NCBI GenBank assembly: GCA_020796225.1 | Contig: CM036755.1 | Coordinates: forward strand, 47,624,806 to 47,688,805 | Reading direction: 5' to 3' | DNA from: Arion vulgaris | Lineage: Eukaryota; Mollusca; Gastropoda; Stylommatophora; Arionidae | Length of the DNA stretch: 64,000 nt | Shown here: positions 1 to 39,699 of the stretch, piece after piece | Layout of the letters: each line of letters starts with the position of its first letter | Position numbering within the stretch: position 1 is the stretch's first letter | Position numbers and translations under genes: made by a program | The notes under the pieces: model-generated | What the model saw: only the letters and a program-made list of their open reading frames with translations | Databases searched by the model: none | What the model was told of the DNA's origin: nothing

Positions 1-59
1 AGAAATCTCTTCTTGACCTGACGCTGTGAGACAAAACAGGATTGGAGAAAAGAAAGACC
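1..59 (+). mobile_element. LINE 3' tail fragment (RTE-like)
   Basis: These bases match tails near 36120-36185 and 29515-29580: a phrase like cctgacgctgt, then gacaaaa, then a purine-rich run. In those places the tail follows a decayed reverse-transcriptase C-terminus. Only the tail is inside the window. Confidence 0.5.
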
Positions 60-75
60 TCGAGCCGATATATCG

Positions 76-99
76 ACTCACAATAGCGAAAGGGTTAAT
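76..99. mobile_element. possible end of a MITE
   Basis: The string agcgaaagggtta resembles the terminal inverted repeat of the complete MITE at 17029-17246 (ccctttcgctgcta). Only one end can be seen here, so this is tentative. Confidence 0.25.
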
Positions 100-347
100 T
101 CTTCTCATTATTGATACATTGTTGTATTTAACAACAAACACATGACGTCCATGAATAGATATTACTTGCAAATGTTTACAATCTGAATACTAACAAAATG
201 TAAGCCGAACTGAATTCTGAATTTGTTTTTGCAATCAATATTCGTCAATATTGATCTCATCTTACCTACAAAATGGATATCTTCTCGGAAGCAGTGATGC
301 ATGAAATATGTTTGTAGCTTATGGACAATGTCTATGCCATTTTAAAT

Positions 348-598
348 TATGGGAAAACGCTCATTCCTTCTTTAACAATGGGGAAAACTCTTATTCCTTC
401 TTTAACGATGGGGAAAACCCTTATACCTTCTTTAACGATGGGGAAAACTCTTATTCCCTTCTTTAACAATGGGGAAAACTCTAATTCTTTCTGTAACGAT
501 GAGGAAACTTTCATTCCCTTTTCTCTATCACAATAGGAAAACTTCATCCCTTCTCTAACAATAGGGAAAACTTCATCCTTCTTTAACAATGCAAAACT
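348..598. repeat. 30-bp tandem repeat
   Basis: About eight degenerate copies of a unit around ggggaaaactcttattcctt, separated by aacaat or aacgat. Reading frames on both strands only echo the repeat and are not genes. Confidence 0.85.
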
Positions 599-920
599 CC
601 ATCCTTTCTTAACAATGCAAAACTCACCCCTACTTTTCTCTTCTACAATGTCAAAACTCCCATCTCCTCTTCTACAATGTCAAAACTCCCATCTTCTCTT
701 CTACAATGTCAAAACTCCCATCTCCTCTTCTACAATGTCAAAACTCCCATCTCCTCTTCTACAATGTCAAAACTCCCATCTCCTCTTCTACAATGTCAAA
801 ACTCCCATCTCCTCTTCAACAATGTAAAACTCCTCTCTCTTCTACAATGCAAAACTCCCATCTCCTCTTCAACAATGTAAAACTCCCATCTCCTCTTCTA
901 CAATGGAAAACTCCCATCTC
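599..920. repeat. 29-bp tandem repeat
   Basis: Eleven or so copies of a unit containing caatgtcaaaactcccatct. It grows out of the preceding 30-bp array, because both units keep the order caatg, aaaact, pyrimidine tract. The repeated Met-Ser-Lys-Leu-Pro readings in several frames are repeat artefacts. Confidence 0.85.
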
Positions 921-1361
921 CTTAGGCCTCATGTAAACATGATTAAGACGTCTTCCATGCAGATCCATCTTCTTATCCAATATGCCCCTTTGAAATGTTA
1001 AAATTTTCAGGCTATTTGATTCTATAATTTTACTAACTCACTTCTACTTCACAGTTGCAGTACCAATCTCCTCTTCTACAATGTCAAAACTCCCATCTCC
1101 TCTTCAACAATGTGAAAACTGCCGTCTCCTCTTCTACAATAGGAAAACTCCCATCTCCTCTTCAACAATGTGAAAACTCCCATCTCCTCTTCAACAATAG
1201 GAAAACTCCCATCTCCTATAGGCCTCTGTAGAGACATGATTAAGACGTTTGCCTGCAGATCCATCTTCTTATCCAACATGCCCCTTTGGAAATGAGTTAA
1301 TTTTTCAGGCTATTTGATTCTATAACGTTTTACTAACTGACCTACTTCAACGGTTGCAGTA
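918..1361. repeat. segmental duplication carrying a satellite block
   Basis: About 150 bp after the array (918-1066: aggcctc, catgattaagacg, gcagatccatcttcttatcc, gctatttgattctata, gttgcagtacc) recurs at 1208-1361 in the same order. Between the copies lies a second run of the 29-33 bp repeat (1066-1210). The array plus its right flank was therefore duplicated as one higher-order unit. Confidence 0.8.
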
Positions 1362-1575
1362 CCTAATTATATTTGCTGGCTACTCGGTCGGATCTTGTAC
1401 AGTAATGACGGCTTGCCTCCTTACATCATTATTCCGGTTCCGTAGCTTAATGCCGGGTAAAATGAAATTTAGAAAGGAGATTCCAGGGCGAGGGTTAATT
1501 TCCTGTTGGTAGTTGCGATTTAAATAGCTCCACGTAAGAGTTTCGTAAAAGGTTGGCTGAAATTAATATGTTACT

Positions 1576-1836
1576 CGCCCGTGTCGTGCCAGGGCTCGCA
1601 AGGAGCAAAAACTAGTAACACTGCAACCTACAATGCATGTCGTAAGAGGCAAGTGAGGTAGGCCCTAAGGATGCTACCCTAGTAAATAAAAAAAGCTGAA
1701 ATCGGATGTGCTGGCATACTTCTATTCGCATAACTGGCGTAACGTACAATCACTCTTAGCTCAGATCACATACAAATCACACAGAGTGGTTGACATGTGG
1801 TCGATATGGAGCGTTCGAAGAAGAAGAAGACAAATT
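1576..1836 (+). mobile_element. SINE family A, (GAA)-tailed
   Basis: Near full-length copy. It shows the head (cgcccgtgt, gctcgcaagg), the central phrase gctaccctagtaaataaa, then gaaatcggatgtgctggc, the phrase gatcacatacaaatcacaca, gtggtcgatatggagcg and a GAA-rich tail. About ten related copies occur in the window on both strands. Confidence 0.85.
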
Positions 1837-2469
1837 TGTTACTAAAGCAGTCTCTCATTCTACTCCAGCGGCGTAGTTGGGTCACGTCAGGCACATAGCT
1901 TGCTGGCCGCCACGGTGTTTTTTATGTTCATAGTTCATATGTACGGTTCTAACTTCACTGCAACGGGTCACCCCATAATTGCTCCGTTCCTGTGCCAACG
2001 AAAATCACACGAAATACGAACAACTGTCTCCTGTGTTGTGAACTAAATCCAGAATAAAGCAGCCGTGTACCGCCACATAAAAGCAACCAGCACCACATAA
2101 ATGCATATGACTATCGCTATAAACGTCAACACAAAACTGTTCATCACTTGAATTGCAATTCATGTCGAAGGGAATATTTTATGTCAAATTAAGGCGAGTT
2201 CTGCCTTGAAAAATTACAGCAAATATTTAGTTTTAGAATGAGATTTATTTAACATTTTAACAAGGCAGTGGAGAAGAGAAAGTTGGGACAGAACTTTACT
2301 TGAATTACATTGAGAAACAAAGAATATCAAACACAGTAATAGTATCAACTAAAGAGGAAACTGCTCTTAACATCTCCTTCGACAAACATCCATTAAAAAA
2401 GGTTGCAGATTTTGTTTTCATATTGAACATTTTCCCCAGCAAATGGAAGAATAACAGCGACATTTAACA
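1837..2469. other. no recognised feature
   Basis: Mixed-composition DNA with no convincing exon, repeat unit or RNA gene that I can see. Positions 2270-2469 may be decayed upstream sequence of the following LINE. Confidence 0.4.
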
Positions 2470-3265
2470 TAGATGGAATAAAGCAAATCAATTCATAGGA
2501 CAAATGATACCAATTTTAAAATGCAAACATGTCAACTTGAACACTAAAAGAGCATTGAACAACATAATCTTTCTCTCAACATTATGCTATCAGTGCCAAA
2601 CCTGGACGCTGATATCAAACGATAGAAGACAGAACATAGTCAGAAGAGTTACAAAGCTCTTTGGTGTAGTTCATAAAGCCCAAATATACGGCGAAAGATG
2701 ATCGTTAAAGAGCAATCCTAGGGTAAGCTACCCTAGTAAATAAAATGATGGCACTAAATAGGATGTACTGGGCTAGTCACCATAGGTGCATAATTTGGCA
2801 CAACGTAAAAACACGTTCTTGTCAAAGATCAATTATATATCACAATACGAATGATAAAATTGGCCACGAAGAATAAACGAAAAGAAGAAGAAGAAGAAGA
2901 AGAAACGATAGAGGAAACTAGTCACGACAGAGATGAAGTGTCTACGCAGAATGCTGGTAGTATCAAGTAGAGACCGGTTGAGAAGTAAAGACATCAGGAA
3001 AAAGTGGGTACAACATCAGTACTGAACTTTATTAAGAAACAACAAATTAAATGGTTCGTCCACATAAAAGATTACTTTATAACAGATAGTGCACCTCAAA
3101 GAGCAATGCTACTCCGATACAGTGGATACAAAAGCAAAAGGCCGTCCACCCAAAAGGTAAACCTCAGAAATAACAAAGATGGTGGAAAAAACATTATTTA
3201 TGAAGCGAGCACACAATTTCTCTCTAGAAGTATCGTCTTATCCTGACGCTGTAAGGCAAAATAGG
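2470..3265 (+). mobile_element. LINE fragment (RTE-like RT C-terminus), split by a SINE
   Basis: The two outer pieces (2470-2629 and 2903-3265) read with stops and frameshifts as the C-terminal region of an RTE-like polyprotein: LCYQCQTWTL, then an NFIKKQQIKWF motif of the IEKQRIKWFGH type, then a basic tail. A paralogous copy without the SINE is at 35640-36185. Non-functional. Confidence 0.75.
2630..2902 (+). mobile_element. SINE of mixed A/C type inserted in a LINE
   Basis: The insert is flanked by 13-bp repeats, aaacgatagaaga (2617-2629) and aaacgatagagga (2903-2915), 12 of 13 identical, consistent with a target-site duplication. The middle has family A sequence (gctaccctagtaaataaa, ggcacaacg), but the 3' part matches family C (cttgtcaaagatca, ataaaattggccacgaagaa) before the GAA tail. 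The first ~90 bp are not recognised as either head. Confidence 0.75.
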
Positions 3266-3348
3266 ATTTACTTCCCTAGCCACTAGCTCTTCCGAGCCCC
3301 TATCCACAAGACAGTGGCTTTGAGAGTTGTATATGTTACCGTCTACTG

Positions 3349-3945
3349 TCATACAGTAACAGATGAAACATCTGATCTGACAGTGGAAATTTGGAGAGAT
3401 TGTATATGTTACATGTCTACTGTTATGCAGTAACAGATAAACATCTGATCTGACAGTTGGTTTAAGAGTTGTATATGGTACTGTCTACTGTCATACTGTA
3501 ACAGATGAAACATCTGATCTGACAGTTGGTTTAAGAGTTGCATATGGTACCGTCTACTGTTATACAGTAGCAGATTAAATATATGATCTGGCAGTGGGTC
3601 TAACAGTAGTGCAGAGTTGCAAATGGTACTGTCCACTGTCATACTGTAGCAGATTAAATATCTGATCTGACAGTGGATTTAACAGTTGCATATGGTACCG
3701 TCTACTGTTATACAGTAGCAGATTAAATATATGATCTAGCAATGGGTTTAACAGTTTTGCAGAGTTGCTGATGGTACTGTCTACTGTCATACTGTAGCAG
3801 ATAGATGAAACATCTGACTTGACAGTGGGTTTAACAGTTGTAGGTCTACTGTTTACATACGGTAACGGATGAGACTTCTGATCTGACAGTGGGTTTAACA
3901 GTTGCAGATGGTACCGTCTACTGTCATACTGTAGCAGATCTTCTT
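3349..3945. repeat. palindrome-rich satellite, ~70-bp and ~110-bp units
   Basis: Repeated blocks contain tctactgtcatactgta, gcagatgaaacatctgatct and gacagtgggtttaacagttg. The unit holds short inverted repeats (cagatgaaacatctg; ctgtcatacag), so a strand could fold into hairpins. Left-edge copies differ in length. The protein readings are artefacts. Confidence 0.8.
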
Positions 3946-4199
3946 CTTCGAACGCTCCATATCGACCATCCGTCAACCACTCTGTGTGATTTGTATGTGA
4001 TCTGAGCCCAAGAGCGATTGTACGTAGTGCCAGTTATGCGCCTACAAGTATGCCAGCACATCTGATTTCTGCGCTGCTTTTTATTTACTAAGGCAGCATC
4101 CCTAGGGCCTACATCAGTCGCCTCTTACAACGCGTATTGTAGGTTGCAGTGGTACTATTCTTTGCTTTCCTAGCGCGCCCCGGCACCACAAGGGCGCAG
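3938..4199 (-). mobile_element. SINE family A, minus orientation
   Basis: Full-length copy in reverse: it begins with the tail (cttcttcttcgaacgctccat), continues through gtgatttgtatgtgatctg and ttttatttacta, and ends with the head (ccccggcaccacaagggcg). It sits about 245 bp before the S4 exon of the channel gene. Confidence 0.85.
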
Positions 4200-4443
4200 T
4201 AGCAGATGAAACATCTGATCTGACCTCTAAGTGTATTTATCTTACATGGAGATTAACGCTTTAACTTCGTATTTCCTTTTTTACCTCCGAACACATTGTT
4301 GTAGCAATGTCTACTGCATGAGCCAGTGTACTGACTTTGTGGTATCTTAAGAAATACAGTGAGCTAGTATATCGACCAAGAAGGATGAATGGGTTAATTA
4401 CTGAAGATATTTACCGATTTGTTGATATTATCTATTCTGTCAG

Positions 4444-32612
<28,169 letters not shown>

Positions 32613-32701
32613 GATGTCACTGTTTAGTCAGGATCCACTTCACACAGAAATGTTGCTCAGGGCGTAGTGCTTGGTCGTGAAGTCCGGTAGTGTCACAGTT
32701 T

Positions 32702-33295
32702 ATTTATTTGTTATCAGTTATATCAGGACAATCATTATAGCACTCCGGACACGTCCATAGGCGCTCGATCTCCACCAATAAATCCAGCTGCATCCAGCGG
32801 CCCAACACGCCAGTCCATGTTATCAGTTATCAGTTATATGAGGACATCATCATTTCATTCCGGACACGTCCATAGGTGCTCCGATCTCCACCTCAATAAA
32901 TCCAGCAGCGTCCAACGGCCCAATACGCCAGTTCCATGTTATCAGTTATCAGTTATATGAACACTATCATCATATCATTCCGGACAAGTCCATAGGTGCT
33001 CCGATCTCCGCCTCAAGAAATCCAGCAGCGTCCAACGGCCCAACACGCCAGTTCCAGTTATCAGTTATATGAGGACTATCATCATACATTCCGACAGTCC
33101 ATAGTTGCTCCGATCTCCCCTCAAAAATCCAGCAGCGTCAAGCGGCTTAACACGCCAGTTCGACGTTGAGTAATCAATCTCTTTGCATATTTAGTATGTC
33201 GTTCTTTTCGGGCTGCACCAATATCGACATCCATCTTTCTCAATCTGGTCAGCGAGTGGGATTCACAACCCTGAAACTCCTCTGTTAGAAAAGAC
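32702..33295 (-). mobile_element. SINE family B with fourfold amplified end
   Basis: Four copies of a ~115-bp segment (atcagttatatgaggac, cggacacgtccataggtgct, aacacgccagttccatg), then one full body to gcgagtgggattcacaaccc. Compared with the single element at 28713-28926, only the tail-side half is amplified. Confidence 0.88.
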
Positions 33296-33357
33296 TGTTT
33301 CAATGTGTTAAGAATGTCATTGCATTGTTTGTTTGTTTGTTTGTTTGTTTATATAAA

Positions 33358-33655
33358 AGAATCTCAAGCGGAAGGATTGACCTCGTTGCACCAGGTTTTA
33401 CCTCATATGGTTTGTCTATCTCCCCAGAAATGGAGACTGCCAATCTGCCGAGAATATAGCACGCCATCTGCCGAGAATATAGAACGCAATCTGCCGAGAA
33501 TATAGCACAAATCATGAACTTTGTAACTTCTACAACAACCCAAAGGGGCTCTGGGGAGAAAAAAATACTTGTAAACAAAACGGCGCAGCCCGATTGGAAT
33601 CCACGCCCTTCGGAACGCAAGGCCGGGGTCTAATCACTTAGCCAGAGAGGCCACC
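33358..33655 (-). mobile_element. tRNA-like SINE family F with internal triplication
   Basis: Matches 23383-23640 in reverse, with A-box complement atcacttagcca. Inside, ctgccgagaatatagcacgc recurs three times (33440-33510), a ~27-bp triplication. Confidence 0.82.
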
Positions 33656-33699
33656 ATGTTTGTTATCTAGTGAATAAAAGCCTCTTTTAGCTTAGGCAC

Positions 33700-33910
33700 A
33701 CCTTTTCAACAAGTCTTTTTGGTTATATCAGAGCATGCAGGCCAACAAGCATTAAAAATAAGAATTAACTCCTTACAGAGAATCCCGGTATATCTTTGCC
33801 AGACTGCATCTTTCTGCCTTCCTAATTTTTCAAGAGCTTTATTTGTCTGTATTTTTCCCCATGAAATACAACATATTCTTCTGTGTATATCCACATCTCA
33901 AAGACCTTAA
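33700..33910 (-). mobile_element. possible LINE scrap
   Basis: The minus strand is open (33706-33894) with an RRICCISW-like start resembling the RRVLRISW LINE motif. Otherwise unrecognised. Confidence 0.3.
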
Positions 33911-33934
33911 TTCTTTCTTCCAAATGCTTTGTTA

Positions 33935-34412
33935 TGTAAGTTATGTTATGTTGTGTGATCGACGTCATGGTACATTGGGCATTCCTATTTGTGCTCTGTC
34001 CTCCACTGCAGCAGACATCCCAAAGTCTATTTGCTCACCGTACCCATGAGAAGTTGATTAGTATATCTTCTCTCTCTCTCTCTACCACGAAGACGACACT
34101 GTCTGACATGTCCAAACTTAATGCCTAATTCTCGAAATCGTTCCATTGTCTGAGACTTGCCCATGTCACATAATTGAGAGCGTACCACATTCATGACATC
34201 GGCTCTGTCCATACTTCTGCCCGCTTGAGTTGGGGCATTGTTTGCAAGAAAGTCAGTACACTCGTTACACTGCACTCCAGCATGTCCAGCCAAGTCATTT
34301 TCTTGAGATGTGATCTTCGTATGCTGTCCACCCATTCCACGCACAGACTTCCAGATTCAATCGATTGAAGCATATTCATCGAGTCTGATATGATAATCGT
34401 ATAGGTTACCTG
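33935..34412 (-). mobile_element. I-like LINE 3' end with RNase H remnant
   Basis: Tail gttatgttatgttg, then in reverse MERFRELGIKFGHVRQCRLR, SMDRADVMN and MNMLQSIESGSLCVEWVDS. Same family as 17768-18865. Confidence 0.85.
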
Positions 34413-34542
34413 TTGCTCATATATTCTTTCTTCCTAATGCTTCATCATTGTCCATTTTTCTGAACCATACCAAAAAAATACCAAGTAAATACAACAATTG
34501 CTAAACCGTATCTTTAGCTTATTTGTTATCTGTTTAGATCGT

Positions 34543-34784
34543 CCGTGTTGTGCCGGCGTCCGAAGGGGAGCAAAGAATAGTACCACTGTGGCCTACAAGG
34601 CATGTCGTAATGGGCGACTGATGTAGGACCTAGGGAAGCTAGCTACCTTAGTAAATATAAAGCATCGCAGAAATTAGATTGCTGGCCTACTTGTAGGCGC
34701 ATAGCTGGCACAAGGTACATTCGTTCTTAGGCTCGGATCACATACATTTCACACAAAGTAATTAATAAGTGGTCGATATGTAGT

Positions 34785-34815
<31 letters not shown>

Positions 34816-34925
34816 ATGTTTAGATGTTAGTAACTTTCTAGAAGAAATGTTTAGATGTTAGTAACTTTCTCATTTCATTGATGGTAATTGTGGCCATTCC
34901 TATTCTCTTCCTAATTTCTCTTTTT
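34543..34925. mobile_element. SINE family A (+) followed by LINE scrap (-)
   Basis: 34543-34815 is a full SINE A ending in a long gaagaagaagaagaag tail. 34816-34925 reads in reverse KRIGMATITINEMRKLL, an RTE-like RT segment. Its first part (aatgtttagatgttagtaac) is duplicated. Confidence 0.75.
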
Positions 34926-34935
34926 TCACATCTGC

Positions 34936-35290
34936 TTGATTGATTGATTGATTGAATGATAGGTCTATCATCATTGCACTTCGGTGAGTAGCCATGTGTG
35001 CTCCGATATCTTTTTGTACAGGAAGATCTCAGCTGCAGGTGCACGAACTCTGTAGCACCGGCGAGGGTCCCCGATGTAATGTTGAAGATGGTGAAGACAT
35101 TTTGTAGGAATCTAATTTTTTTGCAATCTTTTCTAATGAGCTTTCACCGGGAAGCGGCTTTCCAGCCTGCTCTTCTCGATTTTGAAGTGCCAAGGGCTCT
35201 TTTACGTGCTCAAATTGAACAGAGGAATTGTTTTATCGTCCGTCTCCGATAGGACTAGGAACTCGAGCTCACCTACATAGAGATCATGGA
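34936..35290 (+). mobile_element. dispersed element I
   Basis: gattgattgattgattgaat run, then tcatcattgcacttcggtga, gcgagggtccccgatgtaat, gcggctttccagcctgctct and gataggactaggaactcg. Confidence 0.75.
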
Positions 35291-35639
35291 AATCTGGAAA
35301 AATATCCCAACGGAATCTAATGCACATCTGCCATCAGAATCAAATATAACAATGCAATAATTGGAGCAATAACACTTTATTTTTGTAGATTTGTTCATTC
35401 TGGTACACTTGGTAGCTTCTCGTTGGGATCTGTCTCCAATTCTTCCATGATCATTCTCTTAGTGCTATGAAATAAAATGGGGCGGGTGGGAGGAGACACT
35501 CAAAGAAAAAAGAAGACTAATAAATAAGTTGGATTCAAAAATAAACGAAAGAAACATTTAATTTGAACAGAAAGAACGAACAAATAAAAAAGTATATACT
35601 AATCACAAACTGTATTTCTCCTTAGCATACTTTTTCATT
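35291..35639. other. no recognised feature
   Basis: AT-rich intergenic DNA. Confidence 0.4.
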
Positions 35640-36185
35640 TAATATTTTATTTACCAAATGAACATACAAATACAATATACATGCAATAAAACAAATCAAA
35701 TCATGGAACAGATGGCGCCCATTTTGAAATGCAAACATGTCACCGTGAACACTAAAAGAGCATTGTTCGACACAATATTTCTCCCCACATTATGCTATCA
35801 GTGCCAAACCTGAACACTGACATCAAATGATAGAAGAAAACTAGTCACGACAGAGATGAAGTGTCTACGCAGAATACTGGGAGTATCAAGAAGAGACCGG
35901 TTGAGAAATAAATACATCAGAAAAAAGTGGATACAACATCAGTTCTGAACTTCACCAAGAACAACAAATTAAATGGATCGACTACATAAGCATATTACCA
36001 ACAGACAGTGCGCCTCAAAGAACAATGCTACTCCGATACACTGGATATAAAGCAAAAGGCTGTCCACGCAGAATGTGGATCTCAGAGATAACAAAACACT
36101 AGTTATAAAGGGCACACAAAAGCCCGTTCTAGAAATCTCTTTTAACCTGACGCTGTTAGACAAAATAGATTGGATAAAGAAGAAA
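35640..36185 (+). mobile_element. RTE-like LINE fragment, SINE-free paralogue
   Basis: Shows cccattttgaaatgcaaaca, tgctatcagtgccaaacctg, gatagaagaaaactagtcac and gaagagaccggttgagaaat. It is the unoccupied counterpart of 2470-3265: aatgatagaagaaaactagt here runs straight through the insertion point. Confidence 0.8.
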
Positions 36186-36199
36186 GAAGAGCGTCAACT

Positions 36200-36670
36200 G
36201 TTTCACAATGTAAACCTTGCTAGATTTTGCTTTTGAAAATATCAGCAAGGACAACCCCAGGCAAAGATAACAAACTGTTAGACTAGACATATTTCAATTG
36301 TCAAACGTGCAGAAATAAAAAAGGACAAACTAGAAAGGCAGTAAAACTTCCCCACAAGTGTAAGCAGTGGCGGCTCGTCATTAAGGGCCAGAGGGGCCGG
36401 GCCCACCAAAAATAATGTGTAACATGTATTTATTATTTAATAAATTAAAATATAACCTATCCCAAACCCATGATTTACCCGAAAATTTGTGTCTGCCCCA
36501 CCAACAAAAACGATCACGAGCCGCCACTGAGTGCAAGTATTCCTTGCCCACATTGCAAAAGAACATGTCAGGCCCGCATCGGACTCGCTAGTCATCAACT
36601 ACATTCTCTTGGATGAAAATTGTGGTCATCATCACCCTTCATGGACGAGCATCATCAAATTGTCAAACGT
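36200..36670 (+). mobile_element. LINE 3' end with zinc-finger terminus
   Basis: After removal of the MITE, 36530-36616 reads SIPCPHCKRTCQARIGLASH, then QLHSLG and TGA: a C2H2-type terminal finger (CPHC ... HQLH) common at the end of some LINE polyproteins. Confidence 0.7.
36365..36529 (+). mobile_element. hAT-like MITE
   Basis: Ends cagtggcggctcgt and acgagccgccactg; 165 bp. Flanks agtgtaag (36357-36364) and agtgcaag (36530-36537) are an 8-bp duplication with one mismatch. Confidence 0.92.
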
Positions 36671-36936
36671 GCAAAATAAAATACAAATTTAATCAATTTG
36701 TTGCTATTAATTCTTTTCAAATTGATTATTTGTTTCTCATCTTCTTCAAACTTTTACAAGTCTAAATTTTTAACATTTCTGTATGTAAATATTGTAAATT
36801 ATGGAGACATACAGTGTATGAACATTTGTCGACATTTGAACATATGACGTTTCCGTGTACCATACAATACAACATAATTTCCTTGCAAAGAGAACATTTA
36901 ATTATATTATTTAACATATGTTTGCCGCAGATGTTA

Positions 36937-39104
36937 TAGTCTGTCCATTAATTCGTGAGCACGTTTGAAATTGATTTTCTCGAAAACTACCTTTTTGGAT
37001 CTCAGTGATTTTTGCAAGCAGCCTTAGAATATCCATGACGCTAGAGAAATATTTTTTCCAAGAAAATTTGATGTAGTTTGAAATATTTCTTCTTCATGTT
37101 ATATTAAAATCAACCTCACCGGATTGTACACAATAGTAACAGATCTACGGTACACAGACGCGTTGTTCTAAAAATACATTATGGTAACATAGAAATATCG
37201 TGAGTTTCACGAATTCCCGTACACCGAACCCAGTCGACTTTGAAAGCGGAAAGCATATGACGTTATAATTGGGATACCATTGTATAGTTATAGGCGTATC
37301 TCGCTATTTGTATGAAGCTATTGTATCATATTTGTTGGCTTATCAAAACTGACATTGATATCACATTCATAATGAGTCTGAAGTGCACATTTATAACAAT
37401 GCAGAAGGTTACAGTTTTACTATACCAACACTTCCGTAGGGAATCTAAGAGAGGTCATCTATATTGCGATATTCATAACCCTGAGAAACGAGCGCAACTG
37501 GCGCTTGGTCTGAATAGAGAATCCTTTTCCGATGGATTAAACAGGACACAAAGTGCACTAATGTCAAGCAAGGAAGGAAAAGAACAATTGACGACTTTGA
37601 CATAGATGTCATAAGACGGAGCTCTTGAAAATGTTTGCGACAAATCAACTTGTTACTCTCAGGAAACTGAAATTAAAACTGCAATCAGATTGCAGCATAG
37701 ACATTTCTAAAAGTACTCTATGAAAAATTGTAAGAGCCGCCGGCTTCACCTTCAGAAAACTATAGGCGGCAGGAATATTATTTGTGAAAAGCCACATTTA
37801 ATTGCTGCCCGAAGTAAATACCTGAGGCAGATCCGTGAGCGGCGGAGGCAAGGCTATGATATTGTATATTTGGACGAATCCTGGGTCAATGCTCACCACA
37901 CCAATGCTAAAGAATGGCAATCAGTAGACGGTGAACAGAAAAGAAAATACCAAGCAGCAAAGGCCAGCGTATTATACTAACACATGCAGGAAGTAGTGAA
38001 GAAGGTCTTGTCCATGACGCTGGACTTATTTTCCAATAAAAAAGTACCGACGGTAGGGACTACCACACAGAAATGAATGGACATATTTTCAGGCACTGGA
38101 TGGAGAAAGATCTACTTCCAATTCTAAACAGACCATCATGCTGGTAATGGATAATGCATCCTATCACAACGCAGTATCAGCGGAAGACAAAGTACTAACT
38201 GCATCAAATACAAAAGATCAAATTAGGACTTGGCTTGCTAAGGAAAATGTCAGCTTCGATGATACATATTTGAAACCCGAGTTGTTGCACCTGGTGAGGA
38301 TGACAAATAAGACAAAGGTGTTTCATATTGACAAAATCATTGCGGAATACAGGCACACGTCTTTGCGACTACCTCCATATCATGCTCACCTCAATCCGAT
38401 AGAGCTTGTCTGGGCTAAAGTAAAGGGCAAGTTGCCGAACAGAACAGGACGTTTAAAATGTGTGATGTGAAGTTCTGACACGTGAGTCCTTCTCAATGAT
38501 AGACATGCAGTTCTGGAAGAAGTGTGTTGAACATGTGCTCCGAGAGGAAGACCAGTACTGGCACCGAGATGGATTACAATTTGTCCAGCCAGTAACAATT
38601 ATCAACCTCATGGAATCGTCAGATTCGGGATGATACAAATCATATTTTGATTACAGACTGAGAAATAGCAACGTATACATTTCCATATCCAAATGCGTCT
38701 ACCATCATACAATTTGTGGTGAAGTTAAGACACCCTGGGGTCTAATGGTGACCGAAGAGGAGGACTAACTGTTGCATATTGTATCCAAGTTCACGATTGC
38801 ACATAAAGGGCAACACACTTAATTACTTGACCTATCAAGTTAATATGGAGATACACCTATGAATAGAATTGACATGGACAAATTCTAGGATACTGTAAAA
38901 TCTAAATTGAGCCTCGTATTTGCAATTGTCATAAAAGATCAAAGGAATTTGCCGATGTGCAAAATCCGTAGCATCTACGGACTACTGGTTAGCTTTATTT
39001 TAGCGTCATGGATATTCTAAGGCTGCATGCAAAAATCACTGAGATCAACAGTAGTTTTCGAGAAAATCAATTTCAAACGTGCTCACGAATTAATGGACAG
39101 ACTA
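36937..39104 (+). mobile_element. DDE transposon, Tc1/mariner-like, long TIRs
   Basis: The first 54 bases from tatagtctgtccattaattc are a perfect inverse of the last 54. With small gaps the inverted repeats extend to about 105 bp each (to ccatgacgct / agcgtcatgg). Ends are flanked by TA. It encloses a broken transposase. It lies between the two host genes. Confidence 0.92.
37312..38633 (+). pseudogene. transposase with D, D and E motifs, frameshifted
   Basis: Pieces in order: N-terminal region 37369-37602 (HNPEKRAQLALGLNRESFSD); middle 37720-37977 with the first catalytic Asp in VYLDESWVNAHHT; C-terminal 38138-38468 with the second Asp in MDNASYHN and Glu in LNPIELVWAKVKG; and a final out-of-frame tail to TGA at 38631-38633 (FWKKCVEHVLREEDQYWHRD). 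Second Asp and Glu are separated by 83 residues by my count, far more than the 34-41 of classic Tc1/mariner. At least three frame breaks make it inactive. From memory it fits the long-spacer DD82E ('Sailor') branch; that name needs a search. Confidence 0.85.
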
Positions 39105-39180
39105 TACACATTTATTCATGAGCTTTCCTAAGTTAATTGTTATGTATACTCGTACTTTGTTGCAACTGTTAACAATTGTC

Positions 39181-39410
39181 TTTTCTATAAATTGTCATGA
39201 CTATAAATTGTCATGCTTATAAATTGTTATGTTTATAAATTGTCATGTTTATAAATTGTCATGTTTATAAATTGTCATGTCTATAGATTGTCGTGTCTAT
39301 AAATTGTCATGTTTATAAATTGTCGTGTTTATACATTGTCATGTTTATAAATTGTCATGTTTACAAATTGTCATGTTTACAAATTGTCATGTTTTAAAAT
39401 TTATATCTCA
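39181..39410. repeat. 16-bp satellite
   Basis: About 13 copies of ataaattgtcatgttt. Confidence 0.92.
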
Positions 39411-39589
39411 TTGTATTTATACAACAATAAATGAAAAGTGGCTCATAAACATTAGGATTGTCTTTAATTTGTTTTAATCAGTGTCTACACAGTTTTTTTA
39501 ATTTTTATTTTCAGATTTTCTCAAAGTTTTTTAATGTTTACTTTTGTATTTGGTAAACAACTGAGCCCTTTTCATACCTCGATGTATAA

Positions 39590-39660
39590 GAAAGAGATCT
39601 GAGCACATATGGTAAACTCACCAAAGTGCAATGATGATTTTCCTGTCAATGAATCAATAT
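39590..39660 (-). mobile_element. element I end fragment
   Basis: Shows taagaaagagatctgagcac and caccaaagtgcaatgatgat, ending in a caatgaatcaat run. Confidence 0.5.
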
Positions 39661-39699
39661 CATCTCAAAAGTGGTAATTCTTCCTTATTGTTTTTTATC

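Noticed and set aside
1..4443. Search for KCNQ S1-S3 exons
   Set aside because: I found no segment matching the S2-S3 region (TEYVVR-like) or S1, so these exons are assumed to lie outside the window.
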